A stretch of 64,000 nucleotides of DNA, taken from contig CAVXUB010000001.1 in the NCBI GenBank assembly GCA_963764805.1, forward strand, positions 372,001 through 436,000. Direction: 5' to 3'. Source of the DNA: CAVXUB01 sp963764805. Lineage in GTDB: Bacteria; Actinomycetota; Acidimicrobiia; Acidimicrobiales; Bog-793. A model generated the notes under the pieces. That model was not told the DNA's origin. It did no database searches and saw only the letters and a program-made list of their open reading frames with translations. A program made the translations under genes and the position numbers. Shown here piece after piece: positions 54,653 through 63,579 of the stretch (its first letter is position 1; each line of letters opens with the position of its first letter).

Positions 54653-54725
54653 TGGGGACGGAGGGAGTCGAACCCTCACTGGAGGCGTTTTAAGCGCCCT
54701 GCCTCTGCCGTTGGGCTACGTCCCC
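54653..54725 (-). tRNA. tRNA-like gene, anticodon reads TAA, short variable arm
   Basis: The minus strand folds as a standard 73-nt cloverleaf: 7-bp acceptor GGGGACG/CGTCCCC, short D-arm with GG in the loop, anticodon stem GGGCG/CGCCT with loop CTTAAAA, 5-nt variable loop, T-arm GAGGG-TTCGACT-CCCTC and discriminator A. CCA is not encoded. The anticodon at loop positions 34-36 is TAA (leucine, UUA), yet bacterial tRNA-Leu normally has a long variable arm. Its amino-acid identity is therefore uncertain. Its 3' part is repeated at 34755-34795. Confidence 0.75.
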
Positions 54726-54751
54726 GGCACCTGGTGCCTGCTTGCCAAGTA

Positions 54752-56357
54752 TCACTCGCCGGCCACCGAATCAGGTATGCCGAGGAACTCGTCTGCGCCC
54801 TCGACAGGACCGCTGTGCCCGTACCGGCCGAGGTATGGGCTCCACACCGCACGCTCGGCCTCGTGGGGCGCCTCCTCCACGGCGCAAGTGGCCCCGAGGC
54901 GCATCGTCGCCCGCCGCCGCGGGTCGTAGGCGGGCCATGCGAGGTTGCCCGTCGACGGGTTGCCGGTTCGGGCGAAGGCAGACCCATGCGTCCTGCATCG
55001 CCTCTGAAAGTGCAGCCGCCTCGGGACCGCTCCCCGAGAACAGCGATATCACGGGGTGGTGATAGGTCCCGAAGACGAAGGGGAGCTCGAGCGCGTGACA
55101 TGCACCGAGCAGGCCGCCGCCGAACGGCGACTGCCAGTCGAACAGGTACATGTAGGTGCCCGAGCCGACCGGCGACCGAGCCTCGGCCAGGCGGATCGAG
55201 GGCACCCGGAACAACCAGTCGGTCGCCATCGCGGAGAACAGCTCGGGCGCCGCCACGCTCTCGCCCCTGGCCGAGCGCGCCGCCACGTAAGCCTCGACGA
55301 TCGCCTGTGCCTGCACTTGGCGGCCGAGCCCGGCGGCGTGCATCGACCTGCCCACCCGCCTGTGCAGCTCGGCCTCGTCGACGACGCCCAGCTCGGGGAT
55401 CGCCACCACGAAGAACTTGAACTCGTCCCGGTTGGTCCCGATCAGCACGTCGACGTCGGCGCCGGAGCCGGCGGCGATGGCGTCTGCCGGATGGGTCGTC
55501 AGCAAGCCGCCGTCGACGGTCGGCTGGAAGGCGAGACCATCCTCGCCGGCGATGCTTCCGACCACCGCCGACTGGGCCGCCAGGAGGTCGGCCACCGGCA
55601 CCTTCGACAACCGATCCCGGTCCACCTCGTCCATCCCGAGGTTGGCGGCGACGCGTTCGGCCACCGCGGCCGCCGACTTCGATGAGCGAGCCACAGCCGG
55701 CCCGCTCTGGAGGATCGCCCGCCGAAACAGCCCCGCGGCGCTCGGTGCCCCGAGCAGAGCCGCGACGGCGATCGAGCCGGCGGATTCCCCGAACAGCGTC
55801 ACGCGCCGCGGGTCGCCTCCGAAAGCGGCGATGTTGTCGTGGACCCAGTGCAGCGCCGCCACGATGTCCTGCAGACCCCAGTTGCCATGGCCTGGAACGC
55901 CGCTCAGTGACAGGGAGGGGTGGGCCAGGAAGCCGAGAGCCCCCAGCCGGTAGTTGATCGTGACGACCACCACGCCGCCACGACGTGCCAGCTGCTCGCC
56001 CCGGTAGAGCTGGCCGGCTCCCGAGCCTCCGATGAAGCCGCCGCCGTGCACGAAGACCATCACCGGCGGCTGCTCCTCGCTGCGAACCGGGGCCCAGATG
56101 TTCAGCGACAGGCAGTCCTCGTCCCAGTCGGACGGGTCGCCCGGCACGCCGGTGCTCGGGTCCTGAGGTGGCTGCGGCGCGATCGGCCCGTACTCGACGG
56201 CCTCGCGCACGCCCGACCACGGCTCCACCGGCGCCGGTGGCGCCAGGCGACCGCCCGCAGCCAACGTCGCGTATCTCAAGCCGCGAAAGACCAGCAGGCC
56301 CGCCTCTTCGACGCCACGCACCTTGCCGGCGGCCGTCGCGACGACCTGATCAGGCAT
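54752..56357 (-). CDS. type B carboxylesterase, C-terminal frameshift
   Basis: About 534 residues of the carboxylesterase/cholinesterase family. Conserved blocks are DEDCLSLNIWAP, the oxyanion hole VMVFVHGGGFIGGSG, the nucleophile elbow VTLFGESAGSIAVAALL, IGTNRDEFKFF with the region of the acidic residue, and the His region ACHALELPFVFGTYHH. An extra base near 54981 breaks the frame after AMQDAWV; removing it gives AFARTGNPSTGNLAWPAYDP and an end at 54752. No signal peptide. It lies just outside the right end of the island. Confidence 0.85.
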
Positions 56358-56595
56358 CGGTCACCCCCGGCTCCGTCGGCCAAGCGATGGCGGAGCGTCG
56401 CGTCGATTGACAAGAAAACTCACAGGAAACATGGCCGCCTAACCATCGCAGCGGGCGAGGACCCGCGGATATGTTGGCACGTCGGGGCACCCCCGACGCC
56501 AGTCGCCCAACCCCCACCCCTGAACGCCCGGGCCTACGGGCTCGAACCAGCCTGGATCCCGGCTGCCGACCAACTCCTTGCGAGGGATGAGTCAG

Positions 56596-56624
56596 TTGAC
56601 AACTGTTGCTCGTGTGGTCAAAGT
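56596..56624 (+). promoter_or_regulatory. promoter of the NlpC/P60 gene
   Basis: TTGACA (56596-56601), 17-bp spacer, weak -10 CAAAGT (56619-56624). The start codons GTG 56630/ATG 56633 fall at the expected transcription start, so the mRNA may be leaderless. I looked for a ydaO-type c-di-AMP riboswitch in 56358-56595 and did not see one. Confidence 0.4.
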
Positions 56625-56629
56625 GGTCA

Positions 56630-57973
56630 GTGATGATTAGGCGTGGTCCTCTGCTGGCGACCGTTCTGGCCCTCTGCGCCGGTTCGGTCCCCGCCGTGGT
56701 CGCCTCCGCCGCGGCCTCCGGGGCTGCCGCCCCACGCGCCGGCGGATCCACCTCACCGGCCGCCATCCACTCCCTGCAGAAGCAGGTCAAGCAGGTCGAG
56801 GCGCAGTTGCAGCATGACGGTGCGCTGGTGGAGATCGCTGCCGAACGTTACGACGAGGACAATCAACTCATCTACGTCGACAAGCTGGCGCTGGCCAAGA
56901 CCGCCACCGAGATCAAAGCGGCGGAGGCCACCGTGGCGACGGCACACGGGAATCTCCAGAACGCCGCCATCGCCGCCTACGTCGACGCCGGCGGAGCTTC
57001 GATGGTGGTCGGCACCTTCCTCACTTCCGACGTCAACAACTCGCAGATGATCTCCACCTATGCGGGCACGGTGACGGACGACCTCAACAGCGCCCTGCAG
57101 GCGTTCCAGACGAGCGAGACCCATCTGGTCGCGGTGCAGGCGGTCCAGCGCAGCGAGGAGCGCGCTGCCGAGGTCGCCGACGCCCACGCTCACCAGGCTG
57201 AGGTGGCTGCCGTGAAGGCGTCCACGGATGCTGCCAACCTGCTCAAGTCGGTAAAGGGCAAGCTCGCCACGGCGATCGCCGAGTACCAGCACCAACTGCT
57301 GCTGGAAGCAGAGGCGCGGGCGGCAGCCGAGCGGGCGAGGATCGAGGCGGAGCAGAAGGCGGCAGCCGAAGCGCGAGCTGCGGCGGCGGCTGCGGCGGCG
57401 GCGGCAGCGGCCGCTGCCAGGCAACGCCAGCAGGAGCAGAGCACCACCACCACGGCGCCGCCGAGCACCACACCCTCGGGGAACACCGGCGGCAACACCG
57501 GCCCCGGCAACACCGGTGGCGGTGGCGGTGGCGGGGGCGGGGGCGGCGGCGGTGTGGGTCCGCCGACCGGGCCCTTCGCGCCGGAAGCCACGCCTGCGCA
57601 GAGCGCCACAGCCCTCAAGGCGGCGGAGAACTTCCTCGGCGTCCCATACGTGTGGGGCGGCGCCAGCCCGTCGGGCGTGGACTGCTCGGGACTGACGATG
57701 CTCGCCTGGCAGGCGGCCGGGATCTACATGCCCCACGGCGCCACCCTCCAGTACGAGATGTCGACGCCTGTCCCGATCAGTCAACTGCGGCCCGGAGACC
57801 TGCTCTTCTACAGCTTCCCCAACGACGGTCCGTGGCCGGTGACACATGTCGCCATGTACGTCGGATCCGGGCCCTTCGGGACGAACACCATCATCCAGGC
57901 AGAAGAGACGGGAACGGTCGTGTCGTACTTCCCGATCTACTTCGACGGCTTCGTGGGGGCCGGCCGGCCTTAA
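56630..57973 (+). CDS. secreted NlpC/P60 peptidoglycan endopeptidase with coiled-coil domain
   Basis: About 447 residues. A Sec signal peptide (IRRGPLLATVLALCAGSVPAVVASAAA) is followed by a long coiled coil (about 40-250, Ala/Glu/Gln rich). A low-complexity linker of poly-Ala, Thr/Pro and poly-Gly comes next. The C-terminal NlpC/P60 domain has the catalytic Cys in YVWGGASPSGVDCSGLTMLAW and His in WPVTHVAMYVG. This is the RipA-like plan of actinobacterial cell-separation hydrolases, where the coiled coil restrains the enzyme. The GTG 56630 or ATG 56633 can serve as start. Confidence 0.88.
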   Translation: MMIRRGPLLATVLALCAGSVPAVVASAAASGAAAPRAGGSTSPAAIHSLQKQVKQVEAQLQHDGALVEIAAERYDEDNQLIYVDKLALAKTATEIKAAEATVATAHGNLQNAAIAAYVDAGGASMVVGTFLTSDVNNSQMISTYAGTVTDDLNSALQAFQTSETHLVAVQAVQRSEERAAEVADAHAHQAEVAAVKASTDAANLLKSVKGKLATAIAEYQHQLLLEAEARAAAERARIEAEQKAAAEARAAAAAAAAAAAAAARQRQQEQSTTTTAPPSTTPSGNTGGNTGPGNTGGGGGGGGGGGGGVGPPTGPFAPEATPAQSATALKAAENFLGVPYVWGGASPSGVDCSGLTMLAWQAAGIYMPHGATLQYEMSTPVPISQLRPGDLLFYSFPNDGPWPVTHVAMYVGSGPFGTNTIIQAEETGTVVSYFPIYFDGFVGAGRP

Positions 57974-57994
57974 CCGGTGCCCTCAGGGCACCGG
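57974..57994 (+). terminator. strong hairpin between the NlpC/P60 and acyltransferase genes
   Basis: CCGGTGCCC and GGGCACCGG form a perfect 9-bp stem around TCA, starting at the stop codon of the hydrolase. No T-run follows, so termination may be factor-assisted. Confidence 0.45.
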
Positions 57995-58008
57995 GTTACC
58001 ATGGCCCG

Positions 58009-58935
58009 ATGCCCGATCCCACCGGACGTGGTACTTCCACGCCGGCCAGGTCCGGCCCTGCCGTGCGCCGCAGTGCCGAGCTCGTCCCGCTACCCGTTCC
58101 CCGGCGGCAGCCCGAGCAGCAGGGTGCCTCGCAAGCGGACGATCCGCCGCACTCCGACGTCGATCCCTGGGGCCGCTCGGAGCACACGCGCCAACTGGTC
58201 CGCCGCCTCTCCGGCTTCTACTACAAGACCTGGTTCCGGGTCGAGTGGGAAGGTCTGGAGAAGATCCCGACCAGCGGCGGAGCGCTGCTCGTCGCCAACC
58301 ATGCAGGGGCACTGCCGTCCGACGCGCCGATGATCATGCACGGCGTCGAGCAGGAGCTCGGGCGGACGGTGTACGGGCTTGCCGACTACTGGTTCCGGGG
58401 TGTTCCCTTCGTGGGCACCGGCTGGAGCAGGTCCGGCGGCGTCCCTGCCCACCCGGACAACGCGCACAGGCTGCTCCACGACGAGCAGCAACTGGCGCTT
58501 GTCTTCCCGGAGGGCACCAAGGGACCGAGCAAGCTCTACCGGGACCGGTACAACCTGCGGCGCTTCGGCCGCGGTGGCTTCGTAGAGACGGCGATGCGGG
58601 CGGGCGTGCCGGTCGTGCCACTGGCGGTCGTCGGCGCCGAGGAGTCGATGCCGATCCTCACCCGGCTCCCGTCCAGCCTCTCGAGCACGCTCGGCCTGCC
58701 TTACCTGCCGCTGACCCTCAACCACCTGCTGCTCGGACCTGTGCTCGGGACCTTCGTGTGGTTGCCGGCGAAGTTCAAGATCAGGGTGCTCGACCCGGTG
58801 CGGTTCGAGATGGCCCCGAACCTCTCCCGCTACCCGCGTAGCCGCATCATGGAATCGGCCGAGTCGATCCGCCTCGACATCCAGTCCAACCTGCACGACA
58901 TGCTCCGCAGCCGCCGCAGCCCCTGGTTCGGTTGA
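58009..58935 (+). CDS. PlsC-like 1-acylglycerol-3-phosphate acyltransferase
   Basis: 308 residues. Acyltransferase block 1 appears as GALLVANHAGALPSDAPM (variant of the HxxxxD motif, with His and Asp) and block 3 as LALVFPEGTKGPSKLYRDRYNLRRFGRGGFVETAMRAGVPVVPLAVVGAEE. There is a Pro-rich, disordered N-terminal 45 residues. The next gene is an SDR of the type found beside such acyltransferases in mycobacteria (Rv0501/Rv0502), so the pair is conserved in actinobacteria. The start is ATG 58009. Confidence 0.82.
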   Translation: MPDPTGRGTSTPARSGPAVRRSAELVPLPVPRRQPEQQGASQADDPPHSDVDPWGRSEHTRQLVRRLSGFYYKTWFRVEWEGLEKIPTSGGALLVANHAGALPSDAPMIMHGVEQELGRTVYGLADYWFRGVPFVGTGWSRSGGVPAHPDNAHRLLHDEQQLALVFPEGTKGPSKLYRDRYNLRRFGRGGFVETAMRAGVPVVPLAVVGAEESMPILTRLPSSLSSTLGLPYLPLTLNHLLLGPVLGTFVWLPAKFKIRVLDPVRFEMAPNLSRYPRSRIMESAESIRLDIQSNLHDMLRSRRSPWFG

Positions 58936-59972
58936 TGGGCCGCCGGATCCTCGTCACCGGCGTCGACACGTTCTGGGGAGCCCGCGCCGCGCTGGCGCTC
59001 GAGCACGACCCGTCGGTCGAGATGGTGCTCGGGATGGGCACCGCAGACCCGGCCGTGGAGCTCGAGCGCACCGAATTCGTGCGTTCCGACCACAGCCTCT
59101 CGCTGCTCAGCCGCATCGTCCGGGTGACACGGGTCGACACCGTGGTACACGCCTCACTGGTGATGGACTCGACCCGGATGAGCGGTCGCGAGCTCCACGA
59201 GAGCAACGTGATCGGGACGATGAACCTGCTGGCGGCCGCCGGTGCGACGGGCTCCTCGGTACGCCAGCTCGTCGTCAAGTCCTCCACCCTCGTCTACGGC
59301 TCGAGCGCCAAGGATCCCCGCTACTTCGCCGAGTCGGCCGCCCGCCCGAGCGCCCCCCGCACCAGGATGGAGCGGTCCCTCGTGGAGGTCGAGGGTTACG
59401 TGCACGACTTCGCGACCGACTTCCCCGACAGGGTGGTGGCGGTGCTTCGCTTTGCGAACGTGCTCGGTCCCGAGATCGTCACCCCGATCAGCAGGAACCT
59501 CGCCCGGCGGGTGGCGCCATGCGTGGCCGGTTTCGACCCTCTGCTGCAGTTCGTGGAGGAGACCGACGTCGTGAGGGCGCTCGCGCTCGTGACCTTGCAG
59601 CGCATCGCCGGCGTCTACAACATCGCAGGGGACGGGTTGCTGACATGGAGCGATGTTGCAGCCATCGCCGACGCCAGACGCCTTTGGCTACCGCCGGTCT
59701 TCACCCGGGAGGCGGCGGCGCCGCTCGTCAGGATGGGGCTGATCGAGTTCACACCCGAGCTCGAGGCACTGCTGCGCTTCGGGAGGGGTGTGGACACCGG
59801 GCGGTTCAAGGAGGCTGGCTTCAGCTACGCCTACACGACGGCGGGCGCCGTCGAGAGCTTCGTGCAGACGAGCCGGCTCCAGCGGACGCTCGGGCGCTCA
59901 CCCGAGCGCTACACCTACGAGGCCGACGTGGACGCCTTCTTCAAGCACTCGCCGGCAGTGATCCGAGACTGA
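58935..59972 (+). CDS. NAD-dependent epimerase/dehydratase family protein (Rv0501-like)
   Basis: 345 residues starting MGRRILVTGVDTFWGARAALALEHDPSVEMVLGMG, an extended-SDR dinucleotide site of relaxed form. KSSTLVYGSSAKDPRYF matches the usual Ser segment, but the YxxxK catalytic pair is not evident (RTRMERSLVEVEG stands in its place). It may bind a nucleotide sugar without classical catalysis. Its ATG overlaps the acyltransferase stop by one base (TGATG), so the two are coupled. Confidence 0.78.
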   Translation: MGRRILVTGVDTFWGARAALALEHDPSVEMVLGMGTADPAVELERTEFVRSDHSLSLLSRIVRVTRVDTVVHASLVMDSTRMSGRELHESNVIGTMNLLAAAGATGSSVRQLVVKSSTLVYGSSAKDPRYFAESAARPSAPRTRMERSLVEVEGYVHDFATDFPDRVVAVLRFANVLGPEIVTPISRNLARRVAPCVAGFDPLLQFVEETDVVRALALVTLQRIAGVYNIAGDGLLTWSDVAAIADARRLWLPPVFTREAAAPLVRMGLIEFTPELEALLRFGRGVDTGRFKEAGFSYAYTTAGAVESFVQTSRLQRTLGRSPERYTYEADVDAFFKHSPAVIRD

Positions 59973-59981
59973 GCTCCGGCG

Positions 59982-60611
59982 CTAGCGGCCGTTGGCGCTG
60001 GCCAGCCACTGCCGGACGTAGCGGTCACGGCGCTCGAACCACTCCTCGGCGGTGATCGCATAGCGGACGTGGTCCTCCCAGCGCCCATCGATCTCCAGGT
60101 AACGAAGCGCGATGCCCTCGCCCCGCAGCCACAGCTTCTGGGCGACGCGGCGGGAGGGGCGGTTCCTCGGGATGATCGAGATCTGCAGCCGGTGCAGGCC
60201 GAGGTCCTCGAAGGCGAGCCGGAAGACGAGCACCACGGCCTCCGGCACGTACCCGCGGCCCGCCTGCATCTGGTCGACCCAGTAGCCGACGTACCCGGAC
60301 TGGAAAGGGCCGCGCTGGATCGACGAGAGGTTCACCTCACCGACGAGCCTGCCCTGCACGAAGATCCCGAGCCCGTAGCCGGTGCCGAGCTGGCGCTCCC
60401 GCTCCCTCATCGAGCAGCGCGCGACGAAGCTCGACCGATCCTCGGACGGATACGGCGCACCGGCCGGCCTCGGCTCCCACGGCAGCAGCCACTCGCGCCC
60501 TCGGACGCGGATCTCGTGCCACTCTTCGTAGTCGTCCTCGCGGAGGGGCCGGAGCCGGACGCGACGACCTACGAGCTCTGCCGAAGTCTGGGGGATGATT
60601 ACCTCGGCCAA
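59982..60611 (-). CDS. GNAT N-acetyltransferase (RimJ-like)
   Basis: About 209 residues: VRLRPLREDDYEEWHEIRVRGREWLLPWEPRP, GLGIFVQGRLVGEVNLSSIQRGPFQSGYVGYWVDQMQAGRGYVPEAVVLVFRLAFEDLGLHRLQISIIPRNRPSRRVAQKLW. The acetyl-CoA site lies around QAGRGY, and the plan is that of RimJ/RimL protein-N-terminal acetyltransferases. The TTG at 60611 is used as start for lack of ATG or GTG; GAGGAG lies just upstream at short spacing. Confidence 0.8.
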   Translation of the reverse strand: MAEVIIPQTSAELVGRRVRLRPLREDDYEEWHEIRVRGREWLLPWEPRPAGAPYPSEDRSSFVARCSMRERERQLGTGYGLGIFVQGRLVGEVNLSSIQRGPFQSGYVGYWVDQMQAGRGYVPEAVVLVFRLAFEDLGLHRLQISIIPRNRPSRRVAQKLWLRGEGIALRYLEIDGRWEDHVRYAITAEEWFERRDRYVRQWLASANGR

Positions 60612-60779
60612 ACTCTCCTCGTTTCGCGAAGCCCCACGTCGTCCACCATCGTCGCAGATTCCGGGCCGAAACGCCTCCACTTGCCCGGCCTCGAACAGGT
60701 GAACTGCGTACTGTTCCGGCGTGATAACACGTAGTCGGATGCGAGAGCCTCGACCCGCCCTGATCCGGACGCGCCCCCG

Positions 60780-63579
60780 ATGACGCGCCCTCCGCAGCCC
60801 GCCCCGACGGAATCCGCCGTGCCCGAGGTCGCGCCCTGCGTGATCGTGCTCGGGATGCACCGATCGGGCACCTCGGCGACCGCCGGGGCGTTGCGGCTGC
60901 TCGGGATCGGCATGCCCGCGGCGAGCGACTTGATGGTGGTGCCTCACGACAACCCGGGCGGTCACTACGAGAGCCGCTCCCTCTCCTCCTTCGACGACTT
61001 CCTCCTCGAGCAGGCGGGCGGCGACTGGCGGCGTCCGCCCCTCCTGCCTGCCGGCTGGGAGCAGACGGACGATGTCAGGTCACTCTACGGACAGGCGGGC
61101 GCCGTGTTCGCCTCCGCCTTCGCCGGCGTGGAAGGTCCCATCGCCTGGAAGGACCCCCGCCTGTCGCTGCTGCTCGAGTTCTGGCGGCAGGTCCTCGGCC
61201 GCCCCTTGGTCGGGATCCTCGCATGCCGGCACCCGCACGAGGTGGCAGCCTCGCTGTGGGCCAGGGACCGTATCGGCGAGGCGGTATCGCTCGCCCTCTG
61301 GGAGCACTACCAGCGCTCGGCGCTCTCGGGGCTGGCTGGTCTGCCCGTGTTCGTCAGCCATTACGCCGAAGCGCTCGAGCGGCGCGACTCGTGGATGGGC
61401 GAGCTGGCGGCGTTCCTCCGCGAGGCGGGAGTGAAGATCGCCGACCCGGACCCCCTGGCGCTGGCGGAGTGGCTCGAGCCGGCGCTCCGCCACCAGCGCG
61501 TGGAACCGGGGCCCCCGCCGGGACGACGTCTGCTCGCCTCGCAGGATGCCCTGCTGGAAGCCCTCGGAAGGCTCTCGGGCGGGCACTCCCGTTTCGTGCC
61601 CGCCCGAGCTGCCACCAGTCGATGCGTGGTCGGCGGAGCTGCTCGAGTCGCTGCGGGAGACCAACCAGCTCTGGAACGGCCTCGTGTGGGCGGCCGAGGT
61701 GCTCGACACGAGGGCGGCCGACGACGTGCTCACCGCAGCGGGAGTGCCGGGGACAGCCGGCCGCCGGGTGGGAGGCGAAGGCGCCCATCTTCCCGCCGGC
61801 TCCGACGAGGTCGGCCCGCGGCTCGATGCCACCTCCGACACCGCCGCCTACCACGATTGGCTGGCGGCGCACGGGATGCCGAGCCGTCTGCCGGCGCTCG
61901 CCCTCGCTCCTGCTACGGCTCCACCCGATCCGACCGGAGGGCGCGCTCCCCTCTTCTCCATCCTCGTGCCTGTCTTCAGGACACCGCTCTGGGCGCTCGA
62001 GCGATGCGTCGGCTCTGTCCTGGCGCAGACGCACGCTGACTTCGAGCTGCTCCTCAGCGACGATGCATCGGGCCAGCCGGAGCTGGAGGCCCGCATGGCG
62101 CAGCTCTGCGAGCGGGACGTACGTGTGCGTGCGGTGTTCTGCGAAGCCCGGGGCGGGATCTCGGCGGCCACCAATGCCGCCCTGCGCGAGGCACGGGGTG
62201 AGTTCGTCGTCTTCCTCGACCATGACGACGAGCTGGCTCCGCATGCGCTCGAGCGGATGGCTGCGGCGGTCGCCGCCGATCTGCTGGCCGACGTCCTCTA
62301 CTCGGACGAGGACAAATGCGACGAGCAGGGGAACCTCTTCACGCCCTCGCTGAAGCCCGACTGGTCGCCCGACTGCCTCCTCAGCTGCGCCTACATGTGC
62401 CACCTGCTGGTCGTCAGGCGTTCGCTGGTGGAGCGGGTCGGCGGCCTGCGCTCCGAGTTCGACGGCGCCCAGGACCACGACCTGATGCTGCGCGCCACCG
62501 AAGCGGCCCGCTCGGTTGCCCACGTCCCGGAGATCCTCTACCACTGGCGAGTCCTCGCCGGCTCGGCCGCCGGTGACACCGGGGCGAAGCCGTGGGCCTA
62601 CGAGGCGGGCCGGCGAGCGATCGCCGACGCCATGGCGCGTCGGGGCGAGGAGGCGACCGTCGAGGATTCGGTGATCGCCGGGACCTTCCACGTCAGGCGG
62701 GCCGTCCGGGGCGAACCGCTGGTGAGCGTGATCGTTCCGTTCCGGGACGAGCCGGCACTGCTCTCGCAGTGCTACGAGTCGATCTGCGAGGCGCCCGGCT
62801 ACGACCGCTACGAGCTTGTGCTGATCGACAACGGCTCGGTGCTGCCGGAGACTGCCGCGATCCTCGACCGCCTCGCCGCCGATCCTCGGGTCGTCCTGCT
62901 GGAGGAGCCCGCGCCCTTCAACTGGGCGGCGATCAACAACGACGCCGCCGCCCTCGCCTCGGGCGAGCTGCTGCTGTTCCTCAACAACGACATCGAGGCC
63001 ACGACAGAGGGATGGATGCGGGCGCTCGTCGAGCACGCCCAGCGGCCGGAGGTGGGAGCCGTCGGCGCCCGCCTGCTGTATCCCGACCGGACCGTCCAGC
63101 ACGTGGGGGTGGTGGTCGGGATGCACGCCGGCGCCGCCCACGTGTTGCAGGACATCCCCGAGGGCTCGCCCGGATACCTCTCCTGGGCCTTCATGACCCG
63201 GGACGTGAGCGCAGTCACAGGAGCCTGCCTGATGACCCGGCGCTCGGCTTTCGAGCAGGTGGGCGGCTTCTCGGCGGATCTGCCGATTGCCTTCAACGAC
63301 ATCGACTTCTGCCTGAAGCTGCGTGACAAGGGCTACCTCGTCGTCTTCACTCCCCTCGCGGAGCTCGTGCACCACGAGTCGCGCACGAGGGGCCATACCG
63401 ACGACGAGGTGGAGCTTCCCCGTTACATCTCGCGGTGGAAGCACGTGCTTACGGCAGGAGATCCCTACTACAACCCGAACCTCAGCATGTGGCGCCTCTG
63501 GTGCCCGCTGGCGCTACCCGAAGAGGAGCAGCTATGGAGGAGCTTCCGCTCGAACCTCGAACAGTCGCCCAGGCCGTGA
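60780..63579 (+). CDS. sulfotransferase-GT2-GT2 fusion protein, one frameshift
   Basis: About 933 residues once one break is corrected. The N-terminal 280 residues resemble a sulfotransferase (PAPS 5'-phosphate loop in VIVLGMHRSGTSATAGALRLLG; IAWKDPRLSLLLEFWRQVLG). After the break near 61590-61603 the frame gives two GT-A domains. GT2-A (about 390 on) has FSILVPVFRTPLWALERCVGSVLAQTHADFELLLSDDAS and FLDHDDELAPHAL. GT2-B (about 645 on) has SVIVPFRDEPALLSQCYESI and LLFLNNDIEATTEG. Two separate overlapping genes remain possible, but no good start for the second was found. Likely role: building and perhaps sulfating a surface glycan. Confidence 0.78.

Larger units (their letters stand above)
34755..54692. 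mobile_element. tRNA-bounded genomic island carrying hydroxyproline/peptide catabolism (putative)
   Basis: The interval is flanked by 41-bp direct repeats of a tRNA 3' part, with the intact tRNA at the right end and its 3' end facing the island, as tyrosine-integrase islands are organised. The cargo is two converging operons plus a regulator for one catabolic theme. A decayed vapBC copy sits at the left edge. No integrase or mobility gene is visible inside, so the island would be immobile now or the repeat may have arisen otherwise. Base composition does not differ visibly from the rest. Confidence 0.55.

Noticed and set aside
34755..54692. An integrase or excisionase gene inside the island
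   Set aside because: I read the frames between both repeats and found only metabolic, transport, regulatory and vapBC sequences. The mobile-element call rests on the tRNA repeats alone.
56358..56595. c-di-AMP (ydaO-type) riboswitch before the NlpC/P60 gene
   Set aside because: These often precede such genes in actinobacteria, but the expected conserved blocks are not visible here.
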